A DNA stretch of 64,000 nt, taken from M3007 sp043764095. Its GTDB lineage: Bacteria > Bacteroidota > Bacteroidia > Chitinophagales > Saprospiraceae. A model generated the notes under the pieces. That model was not told the DNA's origin, made no database searches, and worked only from the letters and a program-made list of their open reading frames with translations. The position numbers and the translations under genes were made by a program. The stretch covers positions 20,004-84,003 of the forward strand of contig JAYUKX010000203.1 in assembly GCA_043764095.1 (NCBI GenBank), in the 5' to 3' direction. This document shows, in pieces, positions 41,787 through 50,526 of this stretch. Each line of letters opens with the position of its first letter. Position 1 is the stretch's first letter.

Positions 41787-44768
41787 ATGTACAAAATTTT
41801 TGTTTCCAGTAACCCAGCAGATAAGGCCAACGCCCTTCAATTGCAGCAGGCTCTTGCCGCAATTGATCCCTCAACGCGTATCGAATATTGGGATGGAAAA
41901 AAATACCTCGATAATGAATACCGTGCGGCAGTACGTCAGTATTTGGAGTCGGCACATTTGTTCGTTATTGTCCACTCCGCCGATTATCAGTCCTTGCCCG
42001 ATACGCGCTTTGAATTGGAACTCGCATTAGCCGAGCATAAAAGGCGGAAAGGTGGTTTATTGTTGGCCGTAGTGCAAGGCCGGCACGCCATAATTCCTGT
42101 CGAATTGCGTGGCCTGCTCATCTTACCCGGTATCGACGAAGCCATTGAAGGTGTGTTGTCTGATAAACAATTGGTACGCAGCAGCAGGCATTTATTAGAA
42201 ATATTGCGGAGTATCGGGCAAAAAAAAGCGGCGGAAAGCACAGATCGTCAAATACCGCTTACTTTGCCCGATTTGCAGGAAAGGCTGATTCATTTAAGCC
42301 ATCGGCACAATCTTTTGGATGTTTTGGCTTTATTGCATGCCTTGGTATTTGATGAAAAACTAGCGCGACAGGCGCGGCAATTGCAAGATGATTTTTTAGG
42401 TGCCGATTTGAAATATGGCGTACAACTTCAAGATTATCGTCAATCTGTAGCGCAAATTAAGTCAAAAATAAGAGAATTGATCGAGTTGTTGAACGAAGAA
42501 CGGTTGCTTCAACCCAATTGGCGCACCATTTTTCTCGATACTTATCAAAAAAGCACACCACACCAAACGACTGCTTTTTTCTTTCCCAACGACGAGATTA
42601 AAATACCAGAAACGCTCAATTTGCCCGCCGCTGCAAATGGCACCGAAGAGCATACTGGATTCCTATCTTATGAACAAAAACTAGAATTTCGCCGATTGCT
42701 CTTGCTCTGCCAAGATGCTCTTTTGGTTGAAAAATATGGCGCAGCGTATCAATATTGTGAGCAAGTACGCACTACCATTGATCCACAATCTGCGCAATTA
42801 TACGAATATTTGTTGGTGTCTTTTATCAAAAAAGAACAACCATCTACGATTGTACGCCGTTTATTGGACGGTATTCCGAGTGGATATAACCATGTAAAAC
42901 TGTACTCGGATCGCTTTAATCAATACCAAAACAACCATCCTGCCCAATGTCCATCCGAAACTGGTACACACAACCAAGCCGTTGGGGTAGAAGAACTGGC
43001 CTCAGCGTTGCACCATTTATACGCCACTATTGAGCACAATGCAATATGCCATACTGGAGCGATAAGAGGAGAGGAGGATACTGGAAAGCAAATGATCTTG
43101 AAGTGCTTGGAAGGTTTTGTCCGCATTTACCATTCCCTGTCGCCCACGGCTATTTTTATCGATACATTGCTGATGGAACTGGTAGGAGGCGGCAAATTCA
43201 ATTGGATAGAGCGCATGTCAACTGCAAATGAAGGCGATATTTCTTTTATTTGCAATAGTAGTTTTGATTTAAAAGGCAAAGCAGACGAACTATTAAATAT
43301 GTTGGAAGCGGCCGACCATCAGCGGGTGGCTGCCAAACAACGGGAAATGATCCGCGAAGACCTATTTTGGACTTTACTTAACCAATGTGAACGTTTGTCA
43401 GAACAGGTACAAGAAGAACGGCGCGTTTTTAACGAACAGACTGACTTACGCCGCTCGGTGATCCGCATAGTGCAAGCATGTGTAGCAGGCCATTACCTGT
43501 TGACGCGTCCAGGCGATGTTTTAGAGGCCGAAAAATCGCTGTTGCGTTTGGCTATTGAATTATTAATCCCAGAGTTGTTCAAAGACGGTGGCCGTTATGA
43601 TTTACCCGAAAATATACTTTTAGATTGGTTCACGTTAGATTTTAATGGACAATTGATACTGGCAGAAACGGACTTTGCCTATCGTGATTTTGAGGCATTG
43701 CCGCTGTTAAAGAAGATCATAAGCGATCATGCTGGTGCTCAAAATTGGCCAATTATTGCTGAAAATATGCATCAGGTGGTTTGGTTAAAATACGCCAAAC
43801 AAACCGAAGCCATTTACGAAAAAGTATCCGCTGGCTTGCAATTCACGGATTTTAGAAGGTTGGATGCCTTAGAAGCGCGCAAAATGCTCATTGAATGCCA
43901 CCGCCGTCGCTGGGTATGTCACCGTGCTTTTTCGGACAATGACATGATGTTTCCCGATCGTATGATTAAGGAACTATCGGGTGATGGACTCTTATTGTGG
44001 TTTACCCTTACGCCTACTGGTATGCATAATCACCCCGACGCTACTTTTTTTCAATTTGACGCACGTGCTGAACTCCACCAATTGCTCCCGCAGGGCCAAA
44101 AATGGTCGGAAGAGCGCGTGACTGCTGCTGTAGTCCAGCATTTGTACCATAAACAAATCCTTCCCGGCTATGCTTCCATTCGCTCGGGCGTAGAAGCCGA
44201 TCGCCCTAAGGCTGCATTTGCGTTAGGTGCGATGATGATGGCCTTTAAAAGCCACTCCTTGCCAGCATATTTAGATGCAGCGTACAAGGAAATTATGGAG
44301 GAAACCAAGTTTAAATGGATCGAAATTGATCGTTATGGCAATCTCTATAATTACAGCACGGAGTTTGATGCCTTGGGTTTGATCCTGCAATTGACGGAAG
44401 TAATGCCCATTCGTTACCCCAAGTTCAACACGAACAAACGTATCGCCGACTTGCGTTGGGGCGAGCAATTGAAACGTTACGAGAACGAAGTTTCAGTACT
44501 TCGCCATGAAAACCGCTTGGAAGAGCGCCGGATTGTTGCTGATATTATTTGGCGTTTAAAAGGTATTTATCTTTTTTTTAACGACCGAAAATACCTCGAA
44601 TTACCGATGCAAGAACTCCATGATCGGGGGCGTATCCGTTGGTTCAACCGTTTTGCCGGTATTTTTAAAACCAATGAGAACCATTTTGAAAACCTGATTA
44701 TCGGTTTTGACAAAAAAGCAGAACGTATTGAAATTCAGATGTATTGGGATAAAATGGCGGAGTTTTAG
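41787..44768 (+). CDS. TIR-domain protein with effector-associated-like domain and unknown C-terminal region
   Basis: 993 residues. Residues 1-120 look like a bacterial TIR domain: YKIFVSSNPADKANALQLQ, IEYWDG, an SAHLFVIVHSADYQSL strand, and FELELALAEH, where Glu76 sits at the position of the NADase catalytic Glu. Residues 160-236 resemble the helical effector-associated domain EAD11 (LIHLSHRHNLLDVLALLHAL, then RQLQDDFLGADLKYGV and IKSKIRELIELLNEE). The remaining 750 residues are unrecognised: helical, with many paired aromatic/acidic patches. They include a GEEDTGKQM string that resembles a P-loop but lacks the Ser/Thr. The start is fixed by the abutting hemJ stop. A defence or cell-death role follows from the domain types and is an inference. 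The stop TAG shares its last base with a palindromic element. Confidence 0.75.
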   Translation: MYKIFVSSNPADKANALQLQQALAAIDPSTRIEYWDGKKYLDNEYRAAVRQYLESAHLFVIVHSADYQSLPDTRFELELALAEHKRRKGGLLLAVVQGRHAIIPVELRGLLILPGIDEAIEGVLSDKQLVRSSRHLLEILRSIGQKKAAESTDRQIPLTLPDLQERLIHLSHRHNLLDVLALLHALVFDEKLARQARQLQDDFLGADLKYGVQLQDYRQSVAQIKSKIRELIELLNEERLLQPNWRTIFLDTYQKSTPHQTTAFFFPNDEIKIPETLNLPAAANGTEEHTGFLSYEQKLEFRRLLLLCQDALLVEKYGAAYQYCEQVRTTIDPQSAQLYEYLLVSFIKKEQPSTIVRRLLDGIPSGYNHVKLYSDRFNQYQNNHPAQCPSETGTHNQAVGVEELASALHHLYATIEHNAICHTGAIRGEEDTGKQMILKCLEGFVRIYHSLSPTAIFIDTLLMELVGGGKFNWIERMSTANEGDISFICNSSFDLKGKADELLNMLEAADHQRVAAKQREMIREDLFWTLLNQCERLSEQVQEERRVFNEQTDLRRSVIRIVQACVAGHYLLTRPGDVLEAEKSLLRLAIELLIPELFKDGGRYDLPENILLDWFTLDFNGQLILAETDFAYRDFEALPLLKKIISDHAGAQNWPIIAENMHQVVWLKYAKQTEAIYEKVSAGLQFTDFRRLDALEARKMLIECHRRRWVCHRAFSDNDMMFPDRMIKELSGDGLLLWFTLTPTGMHNHPDATFFQFDARAELHQLLPQGQKWSEERVTAAVVQHLYHKQILPGYASIRSGVEADRPKAAFALGAMMMAFKSHSLPAYLDAAYKEIMEETKFKWIEIDRYGNLYNYSTEFDALGLILQLTEVMPIRYPKFNTNKRIADLRWGEQLKRYENEVSVLRHENRLEERRIVADIIWRLKGIYLFFNDRKYLELPMQELHDRGRIRWFNRFAGIFKTNENHFENLIIGFDKKAERIEIQMYWDKMAEF

Positions 44769-44924
44769 GAATGATAAAATAATAAATTAACACTTTTGGG
44801 TAGATTAATTTTTGTTCAGACAAGTATCTTTTTGTGCAAATAGTGGGGCTATTTAAACGAAAAGATAGGCTGGATGAGCTGAAAGGAATCAGCCAAAAGT
44901 GATAAGTTATTGTTTTTTCATTCC
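44768..44924. repeat. 157-bp palindromic element, copy B
   Basis: Arms of 76 bases flank the loop TGGGG at 44844-44848. The end GGAATGA pairs with TCATTCC, where copies A and C have GGAACGA with TCGTTCC, so both arms changed together. TTA flanks both sides (44765-44767 and 44925-44927), the right one being the stop codon of the facing gene. It exactly fills the space between two convergent genes. Confidence 0.85.
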
Positions 44925-46571
44925 TTAGATTTTGATCCATTGTATCATTACGCCACCTTCCATATTTAAAAAATAAACGCCATGGTCTAACGCGTCTGTT
45001 TCAGGCCAATCAATAACTTGATCCCCTTTTTGCAATGTTACCTCACGGCTAAGGATTAACCGACCTGTCATATCCCAAAGATGTACGGTGGTGGTTGTTT
45101 CCGTTACCGCATCCATCCAGATCCTCAAATGATTGCGAGACGGATTATTTAGAATTTTCACTAACACATCTTTTTGTGCAAACCGCACGGTACGAATAGG
45201 CGAATATTGGTATTGCCCGTCGAGGTCATTGATCTTTAACCTACAAAATAGGACTGCGTTGCTCGGTGCTAAACCGCTCCATTGGTAATCACATTGAGGG
45301 ATCTCATTTTTCGCAGAAATAGTAGTAAGTGTTTGATAATCAATGCCATTTTTGGAAATTTGCAAGTCAAAATGGCTTGTGTTTTTCTCCTGTGTAGTAG
45401 CCCAATTCCATGTTATTTCGGAACCGTTGATAGCCATCACTTTAAAATCCAATAATTCCAAAGGCAACACAGTAACAACAAAATTAGCAGAAGTGGCTGT
45501 GCAAGGAACATTGTTGGTGATTTCTACTTTATAGGTGCCAGTTTGGGTCATGGTATAGGTCATGCTGTTTGCACCGCTGATTAGTAAATTATCTCTGTAC
45601 CATTTGTAGGTATATGTCCCTGTGCCTATAGCCGTGAGTATATTCCCTGATTGTGTAATGACAGGTGTGGCAAGTGGCAAAGGCCCACCTTGTAAATAAT
45701 TATGTGTATTGGATGTCGTTAAATGTGTGTAAAAAGTATTCCAAGAGGGGCAATCGTTTTTCAGAAAATAGGCCAACCAAGGATCAGTTGCCTGAAACAT
45801 AAGCGTATGCTGCGTTGCTTTTGGAATACCACTGTTGCAAGTTTCGCCAATATCACAAGCCGCAAAAGGCGTATTGATACCAAAATTGCAATGACTAGCA
45901 CCTGTAATATTGATAAATGCTTTATACTTTGTAATGGGCAAAGCGGCATAAATATCATCAGGGCCACCATTGGCTGTAACTACACAATCTGCGGAACCTG
46001 CTACTGTTAAGGTAGGAATCGTGCTATTTGCTGCTGCTGCGATAGCGGATGGGTTCGTTTCGGCGGCTGCAAAGGTCAATAAAGTATGGATTGAAGTGTT
46101 TTGAGGGCCAGCCAAATAAGTGCAACCACCGCCCATCGAATGCCCCATTACAGCGTTTCTTCCACTCAAATGCTGGTAATAAGGCGAACTTATATTGTTA
46201 TCTTCGAGGTTGAATTGGGTTACTAAAAAGGACAAATCGCCACCAAAATTGCCATGATTGGGCGAAATACCCCCTTCTGTACGTGGAAAAACCATGATAT
46301 AACCATTGGGGACTAAATGCTCCCACCAAACCGAGTATTCCGACCAAGGCATGAGAAAACCATGGCCAAATACGAGCAGGGGAAATTCACCAACAACAAA
46401 AGGCGTATTATCCCCCGCAATTGTGGCTGGATAATACGCCTCTCCTGTTACAATACGATTGGCACGTGCCGGATCTGTAAACGAAAATGAACGGTGACCA
46501 ATGGCATATTGTGCCTGTAAAGTGGTCGTGCAAAATATTGCAGCAATGACGAAAAGTATAAAATTACGCAT
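44925..46571 (-). CDS. Secreted alpha/beta hydrolase with T9SS sorting domain
   Basis: 548 residues: signal peptide (1-20), an alpha/beta-hydrolase domain (about 25-290), an Ig-like or PKD-like middle region (about 310-370) and a T9SS sorting domain at the end (ILNNPSRNHLRIWMDAVTE...HGVYFLNMEGG). The nucleophile elbow is GHSMGGG (Ser about 144), preceded by the oxyanion-side FGHGF; the acid is in VAGSADCVV and the His in ITGASHCNFG. It resembles the chlorophyllase/PET-hydrolase-like carboxylesterase branch. It is probably secreted and acts on esters outside the cell. The stop codon begins directly after the palindromic element. The next gene upstream (46587) is on the same strand, 15 bases away. 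Confidence 0.85.
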   Translation of the reverse strand: MRNFILFVIAAIFCTTTLQAQYAIGHRSFSFTDPARANRIVTGEAYYPATIAGDNTPFVVGEFPLLVFGHGFLMPWSEYSVWWEHLVPNGYIMVFPRTEGGISPNHGNFGGDLSFLVTQFNLEDNNISSPYYQHLSGRNAVMGHSMGGGCTYLAGPQNTSIHTLLTFAAAETNPSAIAAAANSTIPTLTVAGSADCVVTANGGPDDIYAALPITKYKAFINITGASHCNFGINTPFAACDIGETCNSGIPKATQHTLMFQATDPWLAYFLKNDCPSWNTFYTHLTTSNTHNYLQGGPLPLATPVITQSGNILTAIGTGTYTYKWYRDNLLISGANSMTYTMTQTGTYKVEITNNVPCTATSANFVVTVLPLELLDFKVMAINGSEITWNWATTQEKNTSHFDLQISKNGIDYQTLTTISAKNEIPQCDYQWSGLAPSNAVLFCRLKINDLDGQYQYSPIRTVRFAQKDVLVKILNNPSRNHLRIWMDAVTETTTTVHLWDMTGRLILSREVTLQKGDQVIDWPETDALDHGVYFLNMEGGVMIQWIKI

Positions 46572-46586
46572 GCCGCAAATATCACC

Positions 46587-47267
46587 CTATTCCCGAAGAT
46601 CAACCACTTTTACGCCTGAATATTTTTTTGGGTCTAATGAAAAATGACCAGTAACAAATGGTTGGTTGGTTTTCAGTGAGGTTACACTAAATGTATAACG
46701 ACCGCCGTCTTTCGAAAATGCTTTTATGCTTTTGATAGCGTTTGTTTTTTCGTCGATACTGAGGCGGAGTTTGGAATATTCTGACTTTTTATCTTTGGGT
46801 TTGAACTCTATTTGAGTAAGGACTACCTTGTTTTCGGTTATTTTTTCGGTAATTGCATAGATAAAATCACCTTTTTCGTAGCGTTTGAGCAAATCTTTAG
46901 GTGTCATAAATCCGTTGTCGGATATGTCTTTCGGGTCGGTATTACTGATTTGAATTTCTTTGTTTTTCTTGAGATATACCCAAGTGGATTTACCATCGCT
47001 GGCGATAATTTGGTCGTCCATTTCCAAGCGGAATTTATCTCCTTCTTGGCTAATAGTGCCTTTTTGTGTTTGTTTAGGTTGACCGGGTAATTCGATGCTT
47101 AGGCTAAAAGCGGCGTCGATTGTTTTATAGGATTCGTATTTTTTACGTACTTTGTCTAAGACTTTTTTGGCCTGTGGATCCGATTTTTCGGGTGTAGCGG
47201 CTTTTTGAGCCGAAAGTGAAGCGGTCGCAAAAGTCAAAAGGAAAACAAATGAAAGTAGTTGCTGCAT
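46587..47267 (-). CDS. LolA-like outer-membrane lipoprotein carrier protein
   Basis: 226 residues from the Met at 47265-47267 (MQQLLSFVFLLTF); the frame extends to 47291, but the shorter start gives a clean signal peptide (1-20). The body shows the LolA half-barrel pattern: ILDKVRKKYESYKTIDAAFS-like first helix, PKQTQKGTISQEGDKFRLEM, IIASDGKSTWVYLKKNKEIQ and FTSLKTN-like end. LolA shuttles lipoproteins through the periplasm from LolCDE to the outer membrane. Bacteroidota usually encode several LolA-like proteins, so whether this is the housekeeping one is open. It lies 15 bases upstream of the hydrolase gene and may be co-transcribed with it. Confidence 0.85.
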   Translation of the reverse strand: MQQLLSFVFLLTFATASLSAQKAATPEKSDPQAKKVLDKVRKKYESYKTIDAAFSLSIELPGQPKQTQKGTISQEGDKFRLEMDDQIIASDGKSTWVYLKKNKEIQISNTDPKDISDNGFMTPKDLLKRYEKGDFIYAITEKITENKVVLTQIEFKPKDKKSEYSKLRLSIDEKTNAIKSIKAFSKDGGRYTFSVTSLKTNQPFVTGHFSLDPKKYSGVKVVDLRE

Positions 47268-47442
47268 AGTATCTATTTGTGTATGTATCAATTTTGACGC
47301 AAAGAACGTAATTAATCACCCGTCAGTTGTGTAGTGGGGGCGTTAAAGAAACGTCAATAGGGTTACCGCGCTGGATTACACATTTATTTATTAGTGTAAT
47401 CCAGCAGCGATATATCTAGTTAATATTAAGCATCGATCTTAT

Positions 47443-49818
47443 TTATTGCTTAACCAAACGCAATACTTTACTTTGCTGTGTACCAGTAAGTAGGGTAGCG
47501 GTATAAACACCTGGTGTCCAGTTCTGTCCCAAATTAATAGTACCATTTTCACCTACAATATTGCGTGTTTCTACTACTTGGCCTAAAATATTACGCACTT
47601 CGAGCATTGTAGTCGTTTGGTTTGGCCAGTTGTATTGTAGCACAAAACCGGCTTTGGATGGATTAGGAGCAGCAGTTATAGAGGCGTTATTGTCCAATTC
47701 AAGCGTTCCAACAGTTACGGGAATAACAGAGAATTGATCTACGCCACCTTCTACTAAATGTCCTGGGTCATCATCATAAGCCGTAAAGGATACGCGTACT
47801 TCATTAGTCAAAGTAATGTAGTCTTTTAGGTGTATATTTCCCGAATTTCTCCATTGTGAAGCAGGTGTGGTTTGAGTTAAAACAGTAGCCGTTTGGCTGC
47901 CATTTGTTACGGTTAACTCGAAGCGGTCATTTGGTGTGCCTTGTCCACCACCATTAAAGAACCAGTAATCAAATTTCAAAATGGCATCTTGTGCGCCTGA
48001 AAGATCCATTGCTGGGCTAATCAGCCTAGAATACCCATTGTCCACATCATCGGAACCTGCTTGTCCGCCGCCATTACCGGTTACATAGCATTGGTCGCCA
48101 CTATCGGTAGTGACATCAAAATCTGGGTTAGAAAGATTACCGCCATTTGTTGTTCCTACTGGTTCGCCACGTTCCCAAATACCTGTTGGGGAAGTAGCCT
48201 CGGTTGCCCAGCCATAATCCAAGTTAAAATCGTCGTAATAGCCTTTGCTTAGTTTTATATTAAGGTCTGTATTACTATTGATTGTAACTGTTTGTGCGTT
48301 AGAAATATACCCCCATTTGCCACCAGAAACAGTATAAGTACCTCCCAAAATGCAAGATCCGGAAAATTGACCACTGGCATTACTGGTAAAGTTATAGGTC
48401 TGGTTGCTATTGGAAAGCGTGACAGGAATACCACTTATGGGAAGGTTGGTGCCAGCATCGGTCACCGTTCCTGTTACAGTTGTACTACTTATTGGTTGCA
48501 ATGTAATATCAAAAGGAGTCACTTCGGCAGTGGTTAAAGTAACAGTAATCGTTTGGCTTACATATCCAGTTTCGGAAATTATGACAGAAAAAGTACCCGG
48601 TGTTACTTGTCCTGTTTTCAACAAACCTTGATTATTAGTGAGTTCTACAGGTGCTTCGCCACCTACGATCTGCACACTAGCCCCTTTCAATGGTTGATTA
48701 TTACAGCCATTGCGTACAATACCTTCTAAATAACAAGCACGCTTGTAAGTAGGAGAAATTACAAACAATTGAGCCGGATTTTCAATATTACTCGCTATGA
48801 TATTACCCGATGGGAAATATGGGAAAGCACCCCAGCACCCGTCGAAAGTAGCACCTGAGCCAGCCCAAGTATCGTAATGACCTACTTTTACAATATTAGC
48901 AGGGCGGTGCATATCTGTAATTACAACGCCACCTGTGTACCATGATGTAACTGCGTAATCATTGATAATGTGTGTGTTATGTCCATAAGAGCCATTACCA
49001 TTATCAATAGAAAAACGATCCAGTTCTTTTATGTCGGTGGGGTCACTAATGTCATAACTGGTAAGAAAAGAAGGTGTTGTCTCGTCTGTCGTAAAAATAT
49101 GCTTGCGATCGGAATGTATCCAAGCATTATGGGTAAACTTACCTGGTGTTTGAACCGTTCCAAGTAAAACAGGAGCAGATTTGATCCTCATGTCCACTAT
49201 CGCTAATAAACCTGTATAAATATGGCAGGAATACAAGGTGTCATTGTCGGCATAACCATCGTGGATATACCCCAATTGGTCAAATTTACCAACATAAGTA
49301 GGATTATAGGGATCCACATTTAAGTCGTGTACCATAGCGTGGCTAAAATTACCACCATATGTATATAAATAACCTTTGGTTACATCAATATGAAGCGCAT
49401 GAATTGCGCCCATTTGTCCTTCTATTTCACCAGTACCTGTATAATTCTGATAAGTTAAGTTAGCGCTAGGCAAACCATTTAGATCGACGATTTGCACACC
49501 ACCGCCACCTTCGGAAGTAACATAAGCATAATGGGAATAGGTTTTGATCTCTTTCCAAAGGTTGTCGGGCCCTGGAATTTGAACGATTTGTACTGGTGCA
49601 TCGGGATTGGTAATATCAACAATGACCAAACCCTTGGACGCACCAACTAGAGCATACTCTTTGCCGTCGGGCGAAGTCCAGCCGCATACATTCGCCAAGG
49701 TTTGCCCGGGGAATGTAATGGAGGAACGGAGTTGCATATTGGAATTTTGAGCAAAAGAGGTTTGAGATAGCCCGAATAAAAGGGCTACGAAGGCGAGAAA
49801 ACGTAATTTTTGTTGCAT
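47443..49818 (-). CDS. Choice-of-anchor B family secreted protein with regulatory-like and sorting domains
   Basis: 791 residues: signal peptide (1-23), an LVIVD-type propeller region typical of the choice-of-anchor B family (about 28-370: EYALVGASKGLVIVDITNPD, HYAYVTSEGGGGVQIVDLNG), two carboxypeptidase-regulatory-like beta domains (about 375-450 and 455-530), a jelly-roll-like domain (about 540-710), and a T9SS sorting domain (ITAAPNPSKAGFVLQYN...GVYTATLL). A surface-anchored or released binding protein is likely; no enzymatic motif is seen. The gene is upstream-flanked by a 3 x 29-bp hairpin array. Confidence 0.85.
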   Translation of the reverse strand: MQQKLRFLAFVALLFGLSQTSFAQNSNMQLRSSITFPGQTLANVCGWTSPDGKEYALVGASKGLVIVDITNPDAPVQIVQIPGPDNLWKEIKTYSHYAYVTSEGGGGVQIVDLNGLPSANLTYQNYTGTGEIEGQMGAIHALHIDVTKGYLYTYGGNFSHAMVHDLNVDPYNPTYVGKFDQLGYIHDGYADNDTLYSCHIYTGLLAIVDMRIKSAPVLLGTVQTPGKFTHNAWIHSDRKHIFTTDETTPSFLTSYDISDPTDIKELDRFSIDNGNGSYGHNTHIINDYAVTSWYTGGVVITDMHRPANIVKVGHYDTWAGSGATFDGCWGAFPYFPSGNIIASNIENPAQLFVISPTYKRACYLEGIVRNGCNNQPLKGASVQIVGGEAPVELTNNQGLLKTGQVTPGTFSVIISETGYVSQTITVTLTTAEVTPFDITLQPISSTTVTGTVTDAGTNLPISGIPVTLSNSNQTYNFTSNASGQFSGSCILGGTYTVSGGKWGYISNAQTVTINSNTDLNIKLSKGYYDDFNLDYGWATEATSPTGIWERGEPVGTTNGGNLSNPDFDVTTDSGDQCYVTGNGGGQAGSDDVDNGYSRLISPAMDLSGAQDAILKFDYWFFNGGGQGTPNDRFELTVTNGSQTATVLTQTTPASQWRNSGNIHLKDYITLTNEVRVSFTAYDDDPGHLVEGGVDQFSVIPVTVGTLELDNNASITAAPNPSKAGFVLQYNWPNQTTTMLEVRNILGQVVETRNIVGENGTINLGQNWTPGVYTATLLTGTQQSKVLRLVKQ

Positions 49819-49833
49819 TTAAATAGTTAAAAT

Positions 49834-49920
49834 GTTGCGTCGCACTCATGTGTGCGATGTTTGTTGCGTCGCACTTATATGTACGATGTTTGTTGCGTCG
49901 TACCTATGTGTACGATGGCA
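49834..49920. repeat. Three tandem 29-bp hairpin units
   Basis: Units start at 49834, 49863 and 49892 and share GTTGCGTCG(C/T)ACxxATxTGTxCGATG. Each unit is itself a hairpin (CGTCGCAC...GTGTGCGATG), and the second and third keep pairing through matched changes. The array lies just upstream of the choice-of-anchor B gene (start 49818), inside its probable leader or promoter region. Confidence 0.8.
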
Positions 49921-49984
49921 GGATATCGAATATCAAAAAGTTATAACAGGGAATTAGTAATTGTATAACACCCCGCAAAGTTAC

Positions 49985-50413
49985 TCATCTTCTGTCAACA
50001 ATACCGACAGTGAGGCGGGAAATACACGTCATTTGCTCATTTTGGTCTTTTATCTCAATATTCCAAACATGGATCGTGCGGCCAATCCGAACAGGGCGAC
50101 AAGTAGCAGTCACCATACCGCCTTCTTTTACACTCCTCAAGTGGTTCGCATTTACTTCAATACCAACCGCCATTTGTTTGCTCAGGTCTTCAATACAGAG
50201 TGTACTGGCAATACTGCCCAATGATTCTGCCAAACAAACATTAGCACCGCCGTGTAAAATACGGAAAGGCTGTACATTTTTGTTATTAACAGGCATAGTG
50301 GCCACTAAGTAATCGTCGCCAATTTCGGTATAAACGACCCCAAATACCTCGTTTAGGGTGTCTTCATTGCGTTTATTGAGTAATTCGAGTTGAATGGGCT
50401 GCTTCCAGATCAT
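49985..50413 (-). CDS. Hotdog-fold acyl-CoA thioesterase (PaaI/MenI-like)
   Basis: 142 residues from the Met at 50411-50413 (MIWKQPIQLELL); the frame extends eight codons further, but the shorter start fits the family. The hotdog motif is FRILHGGANVCLAESLGSIAS, where Glu67 in LAES is the catalytic acid and HGG lines the active site. The second half has VGIEVNANHLRSVKEG, characteristic of the YbgC/PaaI group that includes 1,4-dihydroxy-2-naphthoyl-CoA thioesterase. MenI would fit menaquinone synthesis, but the substrate cannot be decided from sequence. It is divergent to the TonB receptor, separated by 113 bases. Confidence 0.87.
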   Translation of the reverse strand: MIWKQPIQLELLNKRNEDTLNEVFGVVYTEIGDDYLVATMPVNNKNVQPFRILHGGANVCLAESLGSIASTLCIEDLSKQMAVGIEVNANHLRSVKEGGMVTATCRPVRIGRTIHVWNIEIKDQNEQMTCISRLTVGIVDRR

Positions 50414-50447
50414 TGTATTGCTATATGTTTTTATCAATTCTATCAGT

Positions 50448-50455
50448 TACCTTTG
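50448..50455 (+). promoter_or_regulatory. Bacteroidota -7 box of the TonB receptor gene
   Basis: TACCTTTG matches TAnnTTTG; the nearest upstream TTG (50418) is 27 bases away, longer than usual. It lies 71 bases before the ATG at 50527. Confidence 0.5.
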
Positions 50456-50526
50456 CGGGTGCAAATAAAAGCACAATTTAGGACATCGTATCCATTCATT
50501 GCTCATCTCTAATCATTTCACTTATA

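Noticed and set aside
43070..43100. P-loop NTPase domain in the TIR protein (GEEDTGKQM)
   Set aside because: The Ser/Thr after Lys is missing and no Walker B or sensor motif follows at the expected distance, so a STAND-type NTPase cannot be claimed.
49834..49920. CRISPR array
   Set aside because: Units are contiguous at a 29-bp period with no spacers, and no cas genes are present.
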